From contig OZ017769.1 of the NCBI GenBank assembly GCA_963969345.1, positions 5,707,725 through 5,771,724 of the forward strand: a stretch of 64,000 bases of DNA. Direction: 5' to 3'. This DNA is from Turbatrix aceti. Its lineage: Eukaryota; Nematoda; Chromadorea; Rhabditida; Panagrolaimidae. Below are positions 1-22,433 of the stretch, one piece after another. Position 1 is the first letter of the stretch. Each line of letters opens with the position of its first letter. The notes below the pieces were generated by a model. The model saw only the letters and a program-made list of their open reading frames with translations, did not search any database and was not told where the DNA came from. The translations under genes and the position numbers were made by a program.

Positions 1-1305
1 ATCAGCTCTTCGCCGAGTTTGTAGAGTCGCTGCCGGTACTGCAGCTCGTCGACCTCGGAGGCCGTCAGCAGGACGGGTTGGGGCTCATCTTGACCCGGCA
101 ACGGCAGATCTGCGGCTTCGGGAATCAGCACGAATTCTTCGGGTTCATCGGGCACGATGAGCAGAGGCACAGCGGGTTCCGCGATGGCGGCGACGTCGTC
201 GTCGTCGTCATCTTCGTCGTCGTCGATGACGGGAGGAAAAGAGGCGCGACGGTCGCGAACGAGTCTCCGAACGTCGGCCTCGGTCAACTCGATGGGCACG
301 GCATCCTCGACGAAGCCGGCCTGCTCGTTGGTGAGCTCGTCGATTCTGTGCTGCAGGGCGAGTTCGAGTTTGAGGAGCTCCAAGTTGGAGAGGCCTGAAA
401 ACCAAAAAAAGTGTGTACAACTCGTTCCCGTGGCTGGCCCTGGCTTGCTTGGGGACCCTTTTTGCCGGCTCTCGACTCGACACACGCTGCGCTTGCTCAT
501 GCGCCAAAAATGGGGGGCAGACAGCTGCTGTCTGGAGCATGGCGCGGCCTGAAGCCCGGTCCATCGGCGAAAACCGGGGCTTGGCGCCCTACCACGTGAG
601 TGCTAGCTCGACGCCGAGAGTGAATGTCAAATGAGCCTGTCGCTAATGCTCGGCATGTTCGGGCGAAAAGACAGACGCCTACCTGCGCTCTTGGGCCGGC
701 ATCATCCGTTGGTCTTTAATTTATTTATTTTCTGCGAAGCAGCAAGGACACACGAGATTGTGATTGCCTTCTTCGGTCCCCAGAACCCCACCAGACGATG
801 GCACAAAAGAAGAATGATGCTATGAATGCAATGCGCGGCTGGGAAATTTTTTTTATCAACATCAAAAAGTTGTAACTCTAGATGGCTGGCGGGCAGCGCA
901 TTGACATGCAGGATGGGTACCGGCGGGAGGGGCTCAGCGCAGTCATTAACGCCTTGTTTTCTTCCGTTGCAGATGAAAACAATGAACAACTTTCACTACT
1001 GTTGCAGCAATGCAGAACACCAGATTGCTGGTTTTTTTAACGGTGAAAGGTCACGTTGACAGTCAACTTATTACGCACCGTTGAAAAGCACTCTAATCCA
1101 ATTTTTTCTCGACGACGTCGGAAGCGAAAGCGAAAACAGGAACAACAACTTGCGCGCGAACTCCACCTGTCCCCCCGCAGAACTTACCACCAAGATCGAC
1201 AGCGGAAACGTTGTCATCGTCGTCGACTTCTAGGAGAACGGGAGCCGCGTCAATTGTTGTTGCCGAAACAGCAACGACGGCGAGGAGCAAGGCGAAGCGT
1301 ATCAT
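1..1305 (-). CDS. Secreted acidic protein of unknown function (partial, 3' end outside window)
   Basis: Two exons are visible: 1305-1188, then 394 to the window edge. The donor is GTAAGT at 1187-1182 and the acceptor CAG at 397-395; both junctions are in phase 1 and join cleanly. The protein opens with a typical signal peptide (MIRFALLLAVVAVSATTIDA), followed by an acidic run (LEVDDDD). Exon 2 gives a charged helical stretch with Leu and Glu, a Glu/Asp block (DDDEDDDDDD), and a Pro/Glu-rich segment (VPDEPEEFVLIPEAADLP). No Cys and no membrane segment are seen after the signal, so a soluble secreted or luminal protein is inferred. I do not recognise a family. The intron is 793 bp. The stop codon lies left of the window, so length is unknown. 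The gene lies downstream of SMG1 on the same strand. Confidence 0.7.
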
Positions 1306-2065
1306 CTCGTCCGAACGCAGCGCGCCCGACTGCTGACTGCCACCGCTCGCGCTCTCTGGTTTGGACGTAGCGTGCCGCGCCGACGCCGCCCCCCTCCCCC
1401 GGGCAAAGGGCGCCGCCGCACGCTTCGAGTCTCGTTTATTTGCCACCGCACCCGTACACACCCGGCTGCTGTTGTGTGCCGTGGCGAGTAGCACGAAGAG
1501 AAAAAAAAATATTTAAAAAAAATAAGGGAAACAAAAAGAACAGGAACGAACATGCAGCGCACGCGCACGCAGAAAAAAAAAACAGAGACAGGAGGCGTCT
1601 CTTGCTGCTCGGGCTATTAGCACAGTAGTAATGAGTGGCACGACGGTCGCCTGGGGCCTTTTCGGTAAAAAAACACGCCACAAGAGGTGGTGATGAGCTT
1701 CATTACCGGGGGAGAGTGGCGCTGGCGAGGAGCCGTTCGTGATGTCCACACTTGCTGGTGTCTCAAGATTAGCATTATGGTGTTAGTATTCAGTTGGTGG
1801 TAGCAGCCAATCTGGGAAGGCGCCGGCGCTGGCGAGTTCCATCCAGCTGGGAGCTGACGAACTCATGCGAAAATGCCGGTCCACCGTATCTGCTAAACCT
1901 CAAATACAACTGCAATCTTTCCCCTGAAAAAAAAAAGTGAAACTATAATAAACAAAATCCACGACGATAAAAAAGAGGCATGCGAGCTTCTTCGGCTAAG
2001 CCGGGACTAACTTACCTCGCAAAGAGGGGATCAACAACGGCACACACATCATCATCATCTGTTCT
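1306..2065. other. Intergenic: SMG1 3' flank and promoter side of the acidic-protein gene
   Basis: I see no supported coding exon. The stretch is low-complexity, with A-rich runs near 1500-1530 and 1570-1590. A minus-strand AATAAA (TTTATT at 1434-1439) could serve SMG1, but it lies about 630 bp past the SMG1 stop, so the assignment is weak. Confidence 0.5.
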
Positions 2066-13550
<11,485 letters not shown>

Positions 13551-14199
13551 GTCCTTCTAGAGAGGGATGCTGGCGGTGCACGTCTGCACCGAAACCCGTA
13601 AATGTCAAATGATAAGAAACCAAGTGTGTGTCCGCTTATATGAAGCGATAAGCATGCTGAAGAGAGCACCCAGCAATCAGATTCTTGACACGACGACACC
13701 TGAAGTTGTCGGTCCTCGTCTGGGAATTTTGGAAAAAATTACCAACAAAAAAAACAAAACAAAATTGGCGAAAAAGAAAAAGTAAAAAAACCAAAGAGGA
13801 AATCGCGCAACAAACAGTCTGGAGTTTACATAAGGCATTCACATGTTCACATGACAATGAAAACCAACGGCAAACTGCGCGTCTAGCTCGATTGCCAGAG
13901 AAAATCATTTCTAGAGAACCGAAAGCAACAAAAATCCAGAATTAATACCATATAACAAATAATATCGTAATTATGATGACAAAAACGGAAATGAGGTAAC
14001 CAAAAAACAAGATCTGTTCGCTCGTCTCCAAAGTATAAAGCAAAAAAATTGCGCGCGTGTGCTCTGTTTTTTTCTATGGACCACTTTTCGCTTCAGGATA
14101 CGCGCATTTTGCGAAAAACAGTAAACTAAAATGTAATAACACAACTTTGCGCGTTGTTCGTTGTTCATGTAAGGGTCTGCTATCAATTTGCTCTGTGCC
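13551..14199. other. Divergent SMG1 / RBBP5 intergenic region
   Basis: 649 bp separates the two start codons, so both promoters should lie here. I see no clear TATA pair and no supported exon. The sequence is moderately AT-rich with A runs on the plus strand. Confidence 0.5.
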
Positions 14200-16141
14200 A
14201 TGGCAGTCAGCATTTTTACCGAGCAGAGTGCCGTCCCGCCTCAGGAACTCATTGCCGAAATTGATCTGCGCAATCTCGTGGCTACTGTGTGCAAGTTCAA
14301 TCGATTTGGAACTGCCATCGCCGTCGGGACAGCATCCGGCGAGCTCGCTGTCGTCGAGTATGCCACCAAAACCGTCATTCTGGTATGTTTGGTGTTTTTT
14401 CGGGGGTTAAGTTGTGAAATTGATGGTTTCAGGAGCACAGAATGCACTCTAGTCCCGTGAATTCCGTGGATTGGTCGTACAGCGGTCGGTATATCGTTTC
14501 CGCGTGCGAAGCCGGAACCATCTTTGTCTACGATGTCGTTGCCAAGACAGATGTCTTCAACATGGATTACCTCTCTCCTCAAATCACCGTCATTTTTCAT
14601 CTCAAGTGGGTTGTTTTTATAGCAAAAGTGTCCATGTTGCCATGAAAACTATGAGAACCACCAATTTTTAGGCAGGACGGGATTTTCTCGCTGTTGCGGC
14701 CGAAAGAACGCACGGCTTTCGCCATCGTGTGGAAGGAAGGATCGAAAGAAGTGGCCTACAACTACCAAAAGCGACCCCAGATCGGCGACGACGTGCCCAC
14801 GGCCATCTCCTACTGCCGGTTCAATAGCAAGGTCTACCTCGTCATTGGCACCAACAAGGTGGGTTTTTTTGACTGACTCTTGATTTTTTGCAACCAGGTC
14901 TTTTTTCAGAGTCATCTCATTTTCTTCGATGCCAACACATTTGAGTACGTGAGACACGTCAAACAGGCCGCCATGTATCAGATCAAGCAGGTGTACTGCG
15001 CACGGAAGCACGAGTATCTAGTCACCAACTCGACCGATCGGAGTATCAGGGTCTTCCGGCTGTCTTCGATCTTCAATGCCAAAATTGGGGAAACGATTCA
15101 GCATGCTGCAAAGTTCATCGACGCTATTTCGAAGGTTTGTGGGTTTTGTGTAGGGTAATTTAGGCCAAATTTTGATAATTCTGGCAGAAATATGTACGAT
15201 ATCTGTTTTTTTAACAGTTTTTCAACATTTTTTTATACCTAAATCTGAGCAACTTTTTTGTCGTTCTTTTTAATTAAATAACAGCGTTTTTGACTTCATT
15301 TCCTTAAATATACCTGAACTGTCGTTTCAGAAAAACTACATCTTCGTAACGATGTCCCCGGATGGCCACTACATCTGCGCCACCGAGCCGGCGTCCCACG
15401 AGCTGACCATCTGGGACGTGAAGACAGCCACCGTCTCTCCGCCCGTCAAAGGCAAGATCGCCGACAACCCAGCCGACGTCGCGTGGCACCCGAACCGCAT
15501 GGAAGTCGTCGTGTTTTCCAAGAGCACGGGATACATCTTCGGCCGCAGGTACCAGGTATCCATGTCCGCATTTGCCCCCGATTTCAAGGAAATCAGTGAC
15601 AACGTGCTCCACGTCGAAAAAGAGAGCGAATTCGACCTCGAAGACGACGATGCGAGCGTCGCTTCCAAAGAACCCGAAGAAGAGATTGAAGTCGACATTT
15701 TTACGCTGCCGGTGAAGGAGTACGTCTGGCACTCGTCGGACGAGGAGGACCTCGACATGGGCGAACTCGAGCGGGAGGGCAGGGCTCCGGTCACAGCCAT
15801 CCCGGGCAGCGGACCAACCATTGTCGAAGACGACGACGACATCCCGTTCATGGCGGGAGTGCTCCCGGACACGACGAGGAAGCCCAGACGCTCGGCGGCA
15901 GGCCAGGCCCAGCAGCCTCCGCCGCCGCCCAACGACGACCACCTCTTTGTGAAACCGATGCCACCATCCGACACAGATATCAGGGCCACCAAATCCGTCA
16001 CTTTCATTGAGCCTCTCGAAAAACAACCAACTGACGAATTTGTGAGTTTCAGGCAAAAAAATGACAGCCAAGATAGAATTATTTAAAAAGAAAAGGTTTT
16101 AGAAACCTCCGAAGCCAAAGAAAACACGAACTTCTGAATGA
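14200..16141 (+). CDS. RBBP5: RBBP5, WD40 core subunit of COMPASS/MLL histone H3K4 methyltransferase complexes
   Basis: RBBP5 is a nuclear scaffold that, with ASH2L, activates SET1/MLL enzymes. Exons: 14200-14382, 14433-14605, 14672-14858, 14910-15134, 15331-16041, 16103-16141; total 505 aa, close to the roughly 538-aa human protein. The N-terminal two thirds is a seven-blade WD40 propeller (CKFNRFGTAIAVG, VNSVDWSYSGRYIVSA, NYIFVTMSPDGHYICA, ADVAWHPN). After it come ESEFDLEDDD and an acidic SSDEEDLD block, matching the segments that contact the methyltransferase and ASH2L. The tail is Pro-rich and ends KPPKPKKTRTSE. ATG at 14200 is in a good context (GCCATGG). The fourth intron (15135-15330) holds a family B repeat. 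A 255-aa antisense reading frame over exon 5 is a shadow. Confidence 0.93.
15159..15315 (+). repeat. Family B AT-rich interspersed repeat, copy 1
   Basis: It lies in RBBP5 intron 4. It runs from TTTAGGCCAAATTTTG to CTTAAATATACC and matches 32590-32745 closely along its length, including the shared CAGTTTTTCA and TTTTTTTATACCTAA blocks. It contains no reading frame of note. Confidence 0.75.
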
Positions 16142-16621
16142 AAGGAATTTTAATAATCGCCTCTCGCCTCGACATTACGATGTTTTCTGTATTTATTTGA
16201 TCTCAGATAAAAAATGTGATGAAAAAGCCTGATTCGAGAGGGAGGAAGTGGAAAAACTAAAAACATAAGCCAAAATGAACGATGAACGATCAGACAGCGA
16301 AAGTGCGCACGCGTGGTCTGGCAGCGAAATTACTGGATGACGGTCGGGGGTGCATTGTTGCGTTGTCGCCTAGAAAATGCAAGCATTGACGGAGTTTTTC
16401 GTCTTTGTCGTCGTTTTGCCTACTTGTTTTTTGTTCTTTTTTGATCGTTTTGGTTTATTTAGTTGCTTGTAAATCCATTTGTTGATTTCTACGTGTATAC
16501 ATCTTTTACGGGCCTAATTCAACGTTTTGAGCCGTGTTTTACGATTTTTTGTTATATAAAACAGTGAATTTGTGTTTTATATAACGATGATTTCAGAACG
16601 TGCTAGCCATAGTTCTGCATC
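16142..16621. other. RBBP5 3' flank and RPS17 promoter
   Basis: 480 bp without coding signal. It is T-rich on the plus strand between about 16380 and 16550 and includes the palindromic TATA element listed separately. An acceptor-like TTTCAG ends at 16596, 25 nt before the RPS17 ATG. Confidence 0.6.
16551..16585. promoter_or_regulatory. Palindromic TATA element upstream of RPS17
   Basis: Perfect 13-bp inverted arms, GTTATATAAAACA (16551-16563) and TGTTTTATATAAC (16573-16585), flank a 9-nt spacer. Each arm contains TATATAAAA on one strand. The element ends 36 bp before the RPS17 start codon and 11 bp before an acceptor-like TTTCAG. A promoter role is inferred from position and sequence only. 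Confidence 0.5.
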
Positions 16622-17166
16622 ATGGGACGTGTTCGTACGAAGACTGTCAAGAAGGCCGCTCGGGTTATCATCGAGAAGTACTACACGAAGTTGACCCACG
16701 ACTTCCACACCAACAAGCGCATCTGCGATGAGATCGCTGTCGTCCCCACCATCAAGCTGCGCAACCGCATTGCTGGGTGAGTCTTTTGTGCTTTTCTGAT
16801 TTATATCGGATTCATGCATGCCTATGCTGTTGGCAATACAAAAAAAAAAGGATATAGAATTGAATTGAATTTACAGTTGTGTTATTATTTCAGTTACATC
16901 ACCCACTTGATGAAGCGCATCGAAAAGGGACCCGTCCGCGGTATCTCCATCAAGCTTCAGGAGGAGGAACGCGAACGACGTGACAACTACATGCCCGAGA
17001 TCTCGGCTGTCGATCCTACAGTCATCGGCGCTCTCCCCGTGGATCCTGATACGAAGAAGCTTATCGAGCATCTCGTGAGTTTTTTTTTATAACGTCGTCG
17101 GATATATCGTTTACCTTATAATTTGTTCAGCGCCTCACTTTCCCCGTCGAAGACAAGAAGCGCTAA
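16622..17166 (+). CDS. RPS17: Small ribosomal subunit protein eS17 (RPS17)
   Basis: This is a component of the cytosolic 40S subunit. Exons: 16622-16776, 16894-17074, 17131-17166, joined at phases 2 and 0, giving 123 aa (human about 135). The sequence is highly conserved throughout: [20 protein letters not shown] at the start, then [19 protein letters not shown] and [17 protein letters not shown] in exon 2. The tiny last exon encodes [11 protein letters not shown] and differs from the usual C-terminus, which is the variable part of this protein. It is the only ribosomal gene in the window. A palindromic TATA element lies upstream and AATAAA lies 78 bp after the stop. Confidence 0.97.
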
Positions 17167-17243
17167 TCGGTTGGCTACTGTTCGAATACGGCGCGTGTGG
17201 CTAATTTGTTATTTGTTTTCTGGCAGTCTGTTTCTAATGAAAG

Positions 17244-17249
17244 AATAAA
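17244..17249 (+). terminator. Poly(A) signal of RPS17
   Basis: AATAAA in the context AAAGAATAAAATTG, 78 bp after the RPS17 stop codon. Confidence 0.75.
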
Positions 17250-17911
17250 ATTGTGATTGCGATGTTTTGTACAATCTTGGGAAATATGGTTTTTGAAAAG
17301 AATTATTTGGAAAGAGATGGATTTTTTTATTATACGTCAGTTTTTGTCGGTTTCCTTGACTCCAAAGGCGAAGGAATTTATCTCGGCAGTCGAAACGATC
17401 TTTGCGGGAACAACTGTGCGTGCGTAGTGTTCCCCGATGCTGCATTGTTCCAGTTTTTTGTCTTTGTCTGCTTTTCTCTCTTTGATGACGTCGGGAGTGT
17501 CAGTTCCACACAGGATACTACCCAAATCCGATAACGTACCACGGGGTGGACTCGTATATCGATTGCATCAGTGCTCCGCTGAATCCGAGAGCCAGTCGTA
17601 ACCGTATTTTGCGTCGTCGACGAGCAACGTGTCATCATTTGCATTTTTGTTGCTACGTTGCGAGAGCGTCGAATGAATGATCACGCGCGTGCCAAAAAAC
17701 GTTGTTAGCCACGTGGACTGATTCGAAAGTTGTCTTTCAGACGTGGATCGAGTGCACTCGAGGTGCTTGGTGGGTGGATTGATTGATTTTCGAAGACGTT
17801 AACAACTTTCCAACTTTCGCCCCAACGCGCTTCCTGTCAATCGATACACGCCTCGTTATCACCTCGTCTTTCAGTTAGTTTTTGCATTTTACACAACATT
17901 GATTGGCCAGT
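17250..17911. other. Intergenic, RPS17 to SAC1
   Basis: 662 bp with no supported exon. It should hold the SAC1 promoter. An acceptor-like CTTTCAG ends at 17874, 37 nt before the SAC1 ATG, so a 5' UTR intron or trans-splice site is possible. Confidence 0.5.
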
Positions 17912-20104
17912 ATGGGCACGAACGCGGACATCTACGAGCGATTTAACCTCTACTCGGGACCTGACAAGTTTTACATCGAGCCTCGGGACAAAACCGGCCT
18001 CGTCGCCTCCGACAATTATCTCGAAATCGACAAAAATGATTCTGAAATCGTTCTTAGAAGTTTGTTTTGTTTTAAAAACCCGTTGAAACACGTTTAACAA
18101 TGAGGTGGATTTAGAAGCCGCAGAAGCGGCGATTCCGGTGCACCAGACCGAGGTAACGCCCATCTTTGGTCTCGTCGGCGTCATTCCCCTCGTCTCCGGC
18201 AACCACCTCATCGTCGTGAAGAATGCCGCCGTGATCGGCGCGATCAATGGCGCGGACGTGTATCGCATCACGGAGACAGAGGTGATTCCGTACTCCAAAG
18301 CCGAGCTGCACCTGACCGAGCGCCAGCAGTGGTTTAACAGACACTTCCGTGAGATGCTGCAACTCGTGCTGACGACGACGGGTTTCTACTTCTCGCCCTC
18401 CTTCGATCTCAGCCACACGGTTCAGTGGCTTCGGGACAACGCGACGCCCCACTTCCGTCAGCTGCAGATGCTGGAGCGCGCGAATCCGCGCTTCGTCTGG
18501 AATCGGCATCTCGCGGCGCCGTTTTCGGCCATCGCGGGCGCTGGAAAGTTCGCAACGCCCATTATTCACGGCTTTGTCGGCATCCGTAATTGCATCGTCC
18601 GCGGTTCGCATTTCAAATTGGTAATCATCTCGCGGCGCTCAATTCACCGTGCAGGCACTCGTTTTTACATGCGTGGAACGGATTCGGCGGGAAACTCGGC
18701 GAATTACGTCGAGACTGAGCAGATCGTGGAGTTTGACTACAATCGGGACCCGACGCAGCGCATTCTGACGTCTTTCGTCCAGACGAGAGGCTCTATTCCA
18801 CTGTACTGGACGCAGAAACCCAACCTTCGATGGCAGCCGTGTCCGACGATGAAGCCCACCGACGATCAGCTCGAAGCGTACGTCCGTCACATGAACCTAC
18901 AGCACCAGATCTACGGCGGACGACACGTTATCGTGAATCTCGTCAATCAGAAGGGCCGAGAGCGATCGATCGGCGGCGAGCTGGAGCGGGTGGCCATCCA
19001 GGCGAACCTCGATTTTGTGCGATACGTGGGCTTTGACTTCCACCACGAGTGCAAGGGACTCGGCTGGGAGGCTGGACTCAATCAGCTGCGCGACCTGCTT
19101 CTGCGTGACATTCTCAGCTTTGGGTGAGTGCTGACGGGGCTGGGGGCTGATAGCAGGGTTTGGCGAACGTTCGCTTTCGTTCGCGAACATATTTTTCTTA
19201 AATTTATTTTTTTTGCGTTCGTTCGTTTGACAAAAAAATTTGTTCCAAGTTCGTTCGCGAGCACGATAAAAAATGTTTGCGTTTGTTCAATTTTTCTAAA
19301 AAACGTTAAAAATTGTTTGTGTTTGTTCGCGAATAAAAAAACGATGTTGCACTTTTCAGGTACGCAATCTCGGATCTCTCAGGCCGACTGACGGCCTCGC
19401 AGCTGGGATACTTCCGGACCAACTGCATGGACTGCCTCGACCGGACCAACGTTGTCCAGGCGCTGATAGCCAAGGAGAGCCTCCTGAACCAGCTCGTTCA
19501 GCTGGGAATCGTGGACTCCAGTTTGCGGTCCGTCGATGACGTTGCTGATTTTTCGTTTATCTTCAAGAACCGTGAGTTTGCCAATGAGTGAAATATTTCC
19601 TCTGATCCCACTTTTTTTTTCAGTGTGGGCGGACAACGGCGACGAGTGCAGCAAGCAGTACGCCGGCACTGGCGCGCTCAAAACCGACTTCACCCGCATC
19701 GGAAAACGCACGGTGAATGGCGCCATCAACGACGGCGTCAACGCGATCACCCGGTACTTCAAGAATAACTTTGCCGATGGATATCGTCAAGATGCGATCG
19801 ACCTCTTCCTCGGCAACGTGCGCATCGATCCCGCAAACCTCCCAACCGGCCTGGAAGACAGCGTTCTCAATGTCAACGCCAACGGCGGCGCTATTGTTGG
19901 CGCTGTCTTTTCCGCCGCGATGATGCTTCTCTGCGTTTTGGTTTCCGGTGGGTTTTTTTGTCGGCTTGGAGTTTTTAGAATTTTTTGCTTTCAGAAAACA
20001 CGACCGCGACGCTCTTCTGGTTCGCCGTGTTCTTTGCATTTACGGCTTTCATCTTTTTCCACGGCGAAGAGTTCGTCAACAGACCCAAACTCAAGCAAGA
20101 CTAG
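17912..20104 (+). CDS. SACM1L: SAC1 phosphatidylinositol-phosphate phosphatase
   Basis: It dephosphorylates PI4P (also PI3P and PI(3,5)P2) on the ER and Golgi. Exons: 17912-18059, 18115-19123, 19360-19571, 19624-19947, 19995-20104; 600 aa against 587 in human. The Sac domain spans most of the protein: [74 protein letters not shown], and catalytic CX5R as [13 protein letters not shown] (about residues 408-414). Then come [24 protein letters not shown] and [12 protein letters not shown]. Two membrane segments close the protein ([20 protein letters not shown] and [16 protein letters not shown]), as expected for the ER-anchored form. Intron 2 carries a family A repeat. Its stop codon lies 80 bp from the stop of the converging V-ATPase gene. 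Confidence 0.96.
19157..19345 (+). repeat. Family A repeat copy in SAC1 intron 2
   Basis: It starts GGCGAACGTTCGCTTTCGTT and contains further CGTTCGTTCG and AGTTCGTTCGCGAGC units, ending near GTTTGTTCGCGAATAAA. It shares the terminal motif and AT-rich body type with the copies in SMG1 and at 32515-32900, but it is diverged and shorter. Confidence 0.7.
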
Positions 20105-20169
20105 GCCCAGCTGCCGGCGATTACGATACCGCCTTCCTGCAACTAATCACTTTCCTACGATAAAAATAG

Positions 20170-20175
20170 TTTATT
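20170..20175 (-). terminator. Poly(A) signal of the V-ATPase G gene
   Basis: AATAAA on the minus strand (TTTATT on plus), only 10 bp beyond the stop codon and within 70 bp of the SAC1 stop on the opposite strand. The two 3' UTRs must be very short or overlap. Confidence 0.6.
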
Positions 20176-20184
20176 CCTATCCAA

Positions 20185-20713
20185 TCAAGTTCCTGGTCTG
20201 GGACAAGGGTGAAAAGCAGACAGGGTGCGTGTATACGTTCCGGTAGCCTCGACTTCCCTGCGCAGCGTGAGGTTGGTCGGCAGACGGGGTTCTATGTTGG
20301 CGACCTGCTCCAGGATGCGCGCCACGACTTTTGCTCGCTTGTCATCGACCATGAGCGCCTCTTTTGCCAGGAGAGCGGCGGTATTGGCGTCCAGCTGGGC
20401 TTGGTGGCGTTTGTTGTCTTCCTGGATGTCGTGGACCAGTTTTTCGATTCTTTGTTTGTGGATCTGAAAGGTCCGGGATGGGTGATCAAAAAACAGCAAC
20501 ACTTACTTCTTTGAGGTTGGCGATCTCGACCGTGGCTTCTTCCTTGGCTCTGCGCAGCTTCTGGAGCCGTTTCTTGCGGGCCTCATCGATGATGACTCTG
20601 CCGCGGCGCTCGCAATCCAGCAGAGCGTGCACGAACCGCTCTCCACTCCGACCGCCTCTGCGGTTGGCGGCAGATGTGGATGCGGACGTGCTGCTGCTCG
20701 AGGTCATCGACAT
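20185..20713 (-). CDS. ATP6V1G: V-type proton ATPase subunit G (V1 peripheral stalk)
   Basis: It pairs with subunit E to form the peripheral stalk of the vacuolar proton pump. Two exons: 20713-20507 and 20463-20185, phase 0, 161 aa. The conserved N-terminal helix is LLDCERRGRVIIDEARKKR followed by LRRAKEEATVEIANLKE, the family signature (usually LL..E..A...V..ARK.K...LKQAKEEA..EI). The rest is a long charged helix ending in ARILEQVANIEPRLPTNLTL. The usual length is about 115-120 aa; this one adds about 23 residues at the front (Ser/Thr-rich, MSMTSSSSTSASTS) and about 20 after the usual end (REVEATGTYTRTLSAFHP...). The C-terminal extension could reflect a missed terminal intron, but a poly(A) signal lies directly after the stop. 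Confidence 0.85.
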
Positions 20714-21465
20714 GTCGATCCGGGTGGAGGCGGGTGCGAGGGACGACGGCTCGTCGACGTGGAACGCGTTGCAGCAACCGAAACACAGTTTGACCGGACG
20801 GATCGGTCTCCGCTTTCACGGTTTTGCGGTTGTATTTATAAGCTTACAAATGGTTTTTGGATCGAGGAAGAAAGGGTGCGCATGCTAATTTTTCTGGGGG
20901 GACACGCAACGTGTCTCCTGATTTGGGTCTCGTGTCACATGTGAATGCGTAGGCGCTTTAGCTGTTGTACCTAGGGGAATAAAATACTTTTTTGGGTGAT
21001 TATAGTTGCTAAATGTTGTTTGAGTTCTAGCGGGTCCCCGGGGTGAAACTTACGGCCTCTGGCCTTTTTGCAGCGCGGTCGGTTTCTTGGTCTTTGTTTT
21101 GCTACCGACCGACCGGTGGAAAGGGTTGTTAGGCAAAACACAAACCCCACCTGATAACCTGTTGGCTCCTGTCCTGCACGCACATCCGCCACTTGGCAGG
21201 AGAGTCAGGCGGACAAACGGTGCATAGTGTCACTTTCGACGTGACTCACTGTCGCCTGCGGGCAGGGCCGGCGTTTTCCGCTCTTCCGCTCCCTTCTTCG
21301 CCTTTTTTTATCCTTCGTGCGCGTCGTCGTGCGCGACCGCCGCCGCCATCACTTTTCTCAATCCGCGGTCGGACGACGATCCATCGATCGTCCTCTGGAA
21401 TTACGCTCAGTCTAGTCAGTTTTTGGCGTTTTCAGCATCGTCATACTAAGTCGTTGATTGTTGTG
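20714..21465. other. Divergent V-ATPase G / MESH1 intergenic region
   Basis: 752 bp. The frame of MESH1 stays open upstream to 21193, but that stretch looks like GC-rich UTR and has no family similarity. An acceptor-like GTTTTCAG ends at 21435, 30 nt before the MESH1 ATG. Confidence 0.5.
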
Positions 21466-22241
21466 ATGAGTGGAAAGCAAGGCCCGCCACCCAGCTACGA
21501 GGAGTCCGTCGGACTCTCCAGCTCCAACTCCAACTCCGGCGGAGGCGGCTCTGGAGGCATGTATCCGCCGTTGCCCAAGAAACAGCCCCCGGCCGGCCCT
21601 TTGCCGTCCAAGTCCGCCCCCGGCGCCGATGCCGACGGCCTCGCGCTGTACGTCAAAGCGGCCAGCTTCGCGGCACTTCGCCATCGCGCGCAGAAACGCA
21701 AGGACCCCGGCCAGACGCCGTACATCAACCACCCGCTGGGTAAGTGTGTGCACGGATTTATTGATCGTGCTCAGACATGCGAAATCTCAAATTTCACGTT
21801 TATTCGTTTTTTACAGGAGTGGCCAACATCTTGGTCGACGAAGCAGGTGTGGTGGATGGTGTGACACTGGCTGCGGCCGTGTTGCACGACACCGTCGAGG
21901 ACACCAAAACGACTCTTGACGAGATCGAGAAGCTCTTTGGCGGCGGCGTGGCCTTCATCGTCGGAGAATGCACGGATGATAAATCTCTCTCCAAATCGAA
22001 ACGGAAGGAACTCCAGATCGAAAACGCGAAGAATCACTCGACGCCGGCCAAGCTGGTCCACCTCGCCGACAAGCTGTACAACCTGCGCGACCTGGATCGC
22101 GTCACGCCGATCGGCTGGGATGGTCGCCGCGTTCGTGAGTACGCAAAGTGGTCCCGTGACGTGATAAACCAGATGCGGGGCACCAACGAGAAGCTCGAGA
22201 TCGCGCTGGACTGCGTCATCGATCGTCTGCTTGGCAAGTGA
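21466..22241 (+). CDS. HDDC3: MESH1/HDDC3, metazoan SpoT-like pyrophosphohydrolase with Pro-rich N-terminal extension
   Basis: MESH1 is an HD-domain metal hydrolase that cleaves ppGpp and, in animals, NADPH. Exons 21466-21739 and 21817-22241, joined in phase 1, give 232 aa (human 179). The HD domain begins near residue 62: [20 protein letters not shown], then PLGVANIL, and the HD pair in [11 protein letters not shown]. Next come [40 protein letters not shown] (both conserved) and [18 protein letters not shown]. There is no synthetase, TGS or ACT domain, as is normal for the animal form. The N-terminal 60 residues are an extra Gly/Ser/Pro-rich tail with PPPSYEES, a PPxY motif that WW domains bind. 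The tail function is inferred only. The poly(A) signal lies inside the opposite-strand zinc-finger gene. Confidence 0.93.
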
Positions 22242-22433
22242 GCCGGATGCTGAATGCTGAATGCTGAAGTTGCCCCGTGGTTACTTACTGGCGGCATAGA
22301 AACGATCGCTTTATCGCTCTGCACCACATTTGTTTGTACATAACGAGTCTTTCTAACATTTCGCTTTCTTTTATCCTTACGCCCATCGTTCATCGTTTCC
22401 TTGCCCCCCGAAGCCTGCTCACCTTGCAACGTA

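Noticed and set aside
15304..16071. 255-aa open frame on the minus strand
   Set aside because: It lies antisense over RBBP5 exon 5, whose sense frame has clear family similarity and matched splice phases; the antisense protein is a composition shadow.
16571..16700. Minus-strand gene sharing the palindromic TATA element with RPS17
   Set aside because: The upstream neighbour RBBP5 is on the same strand as RPS17 and no minus-strand exon is visible nearby.
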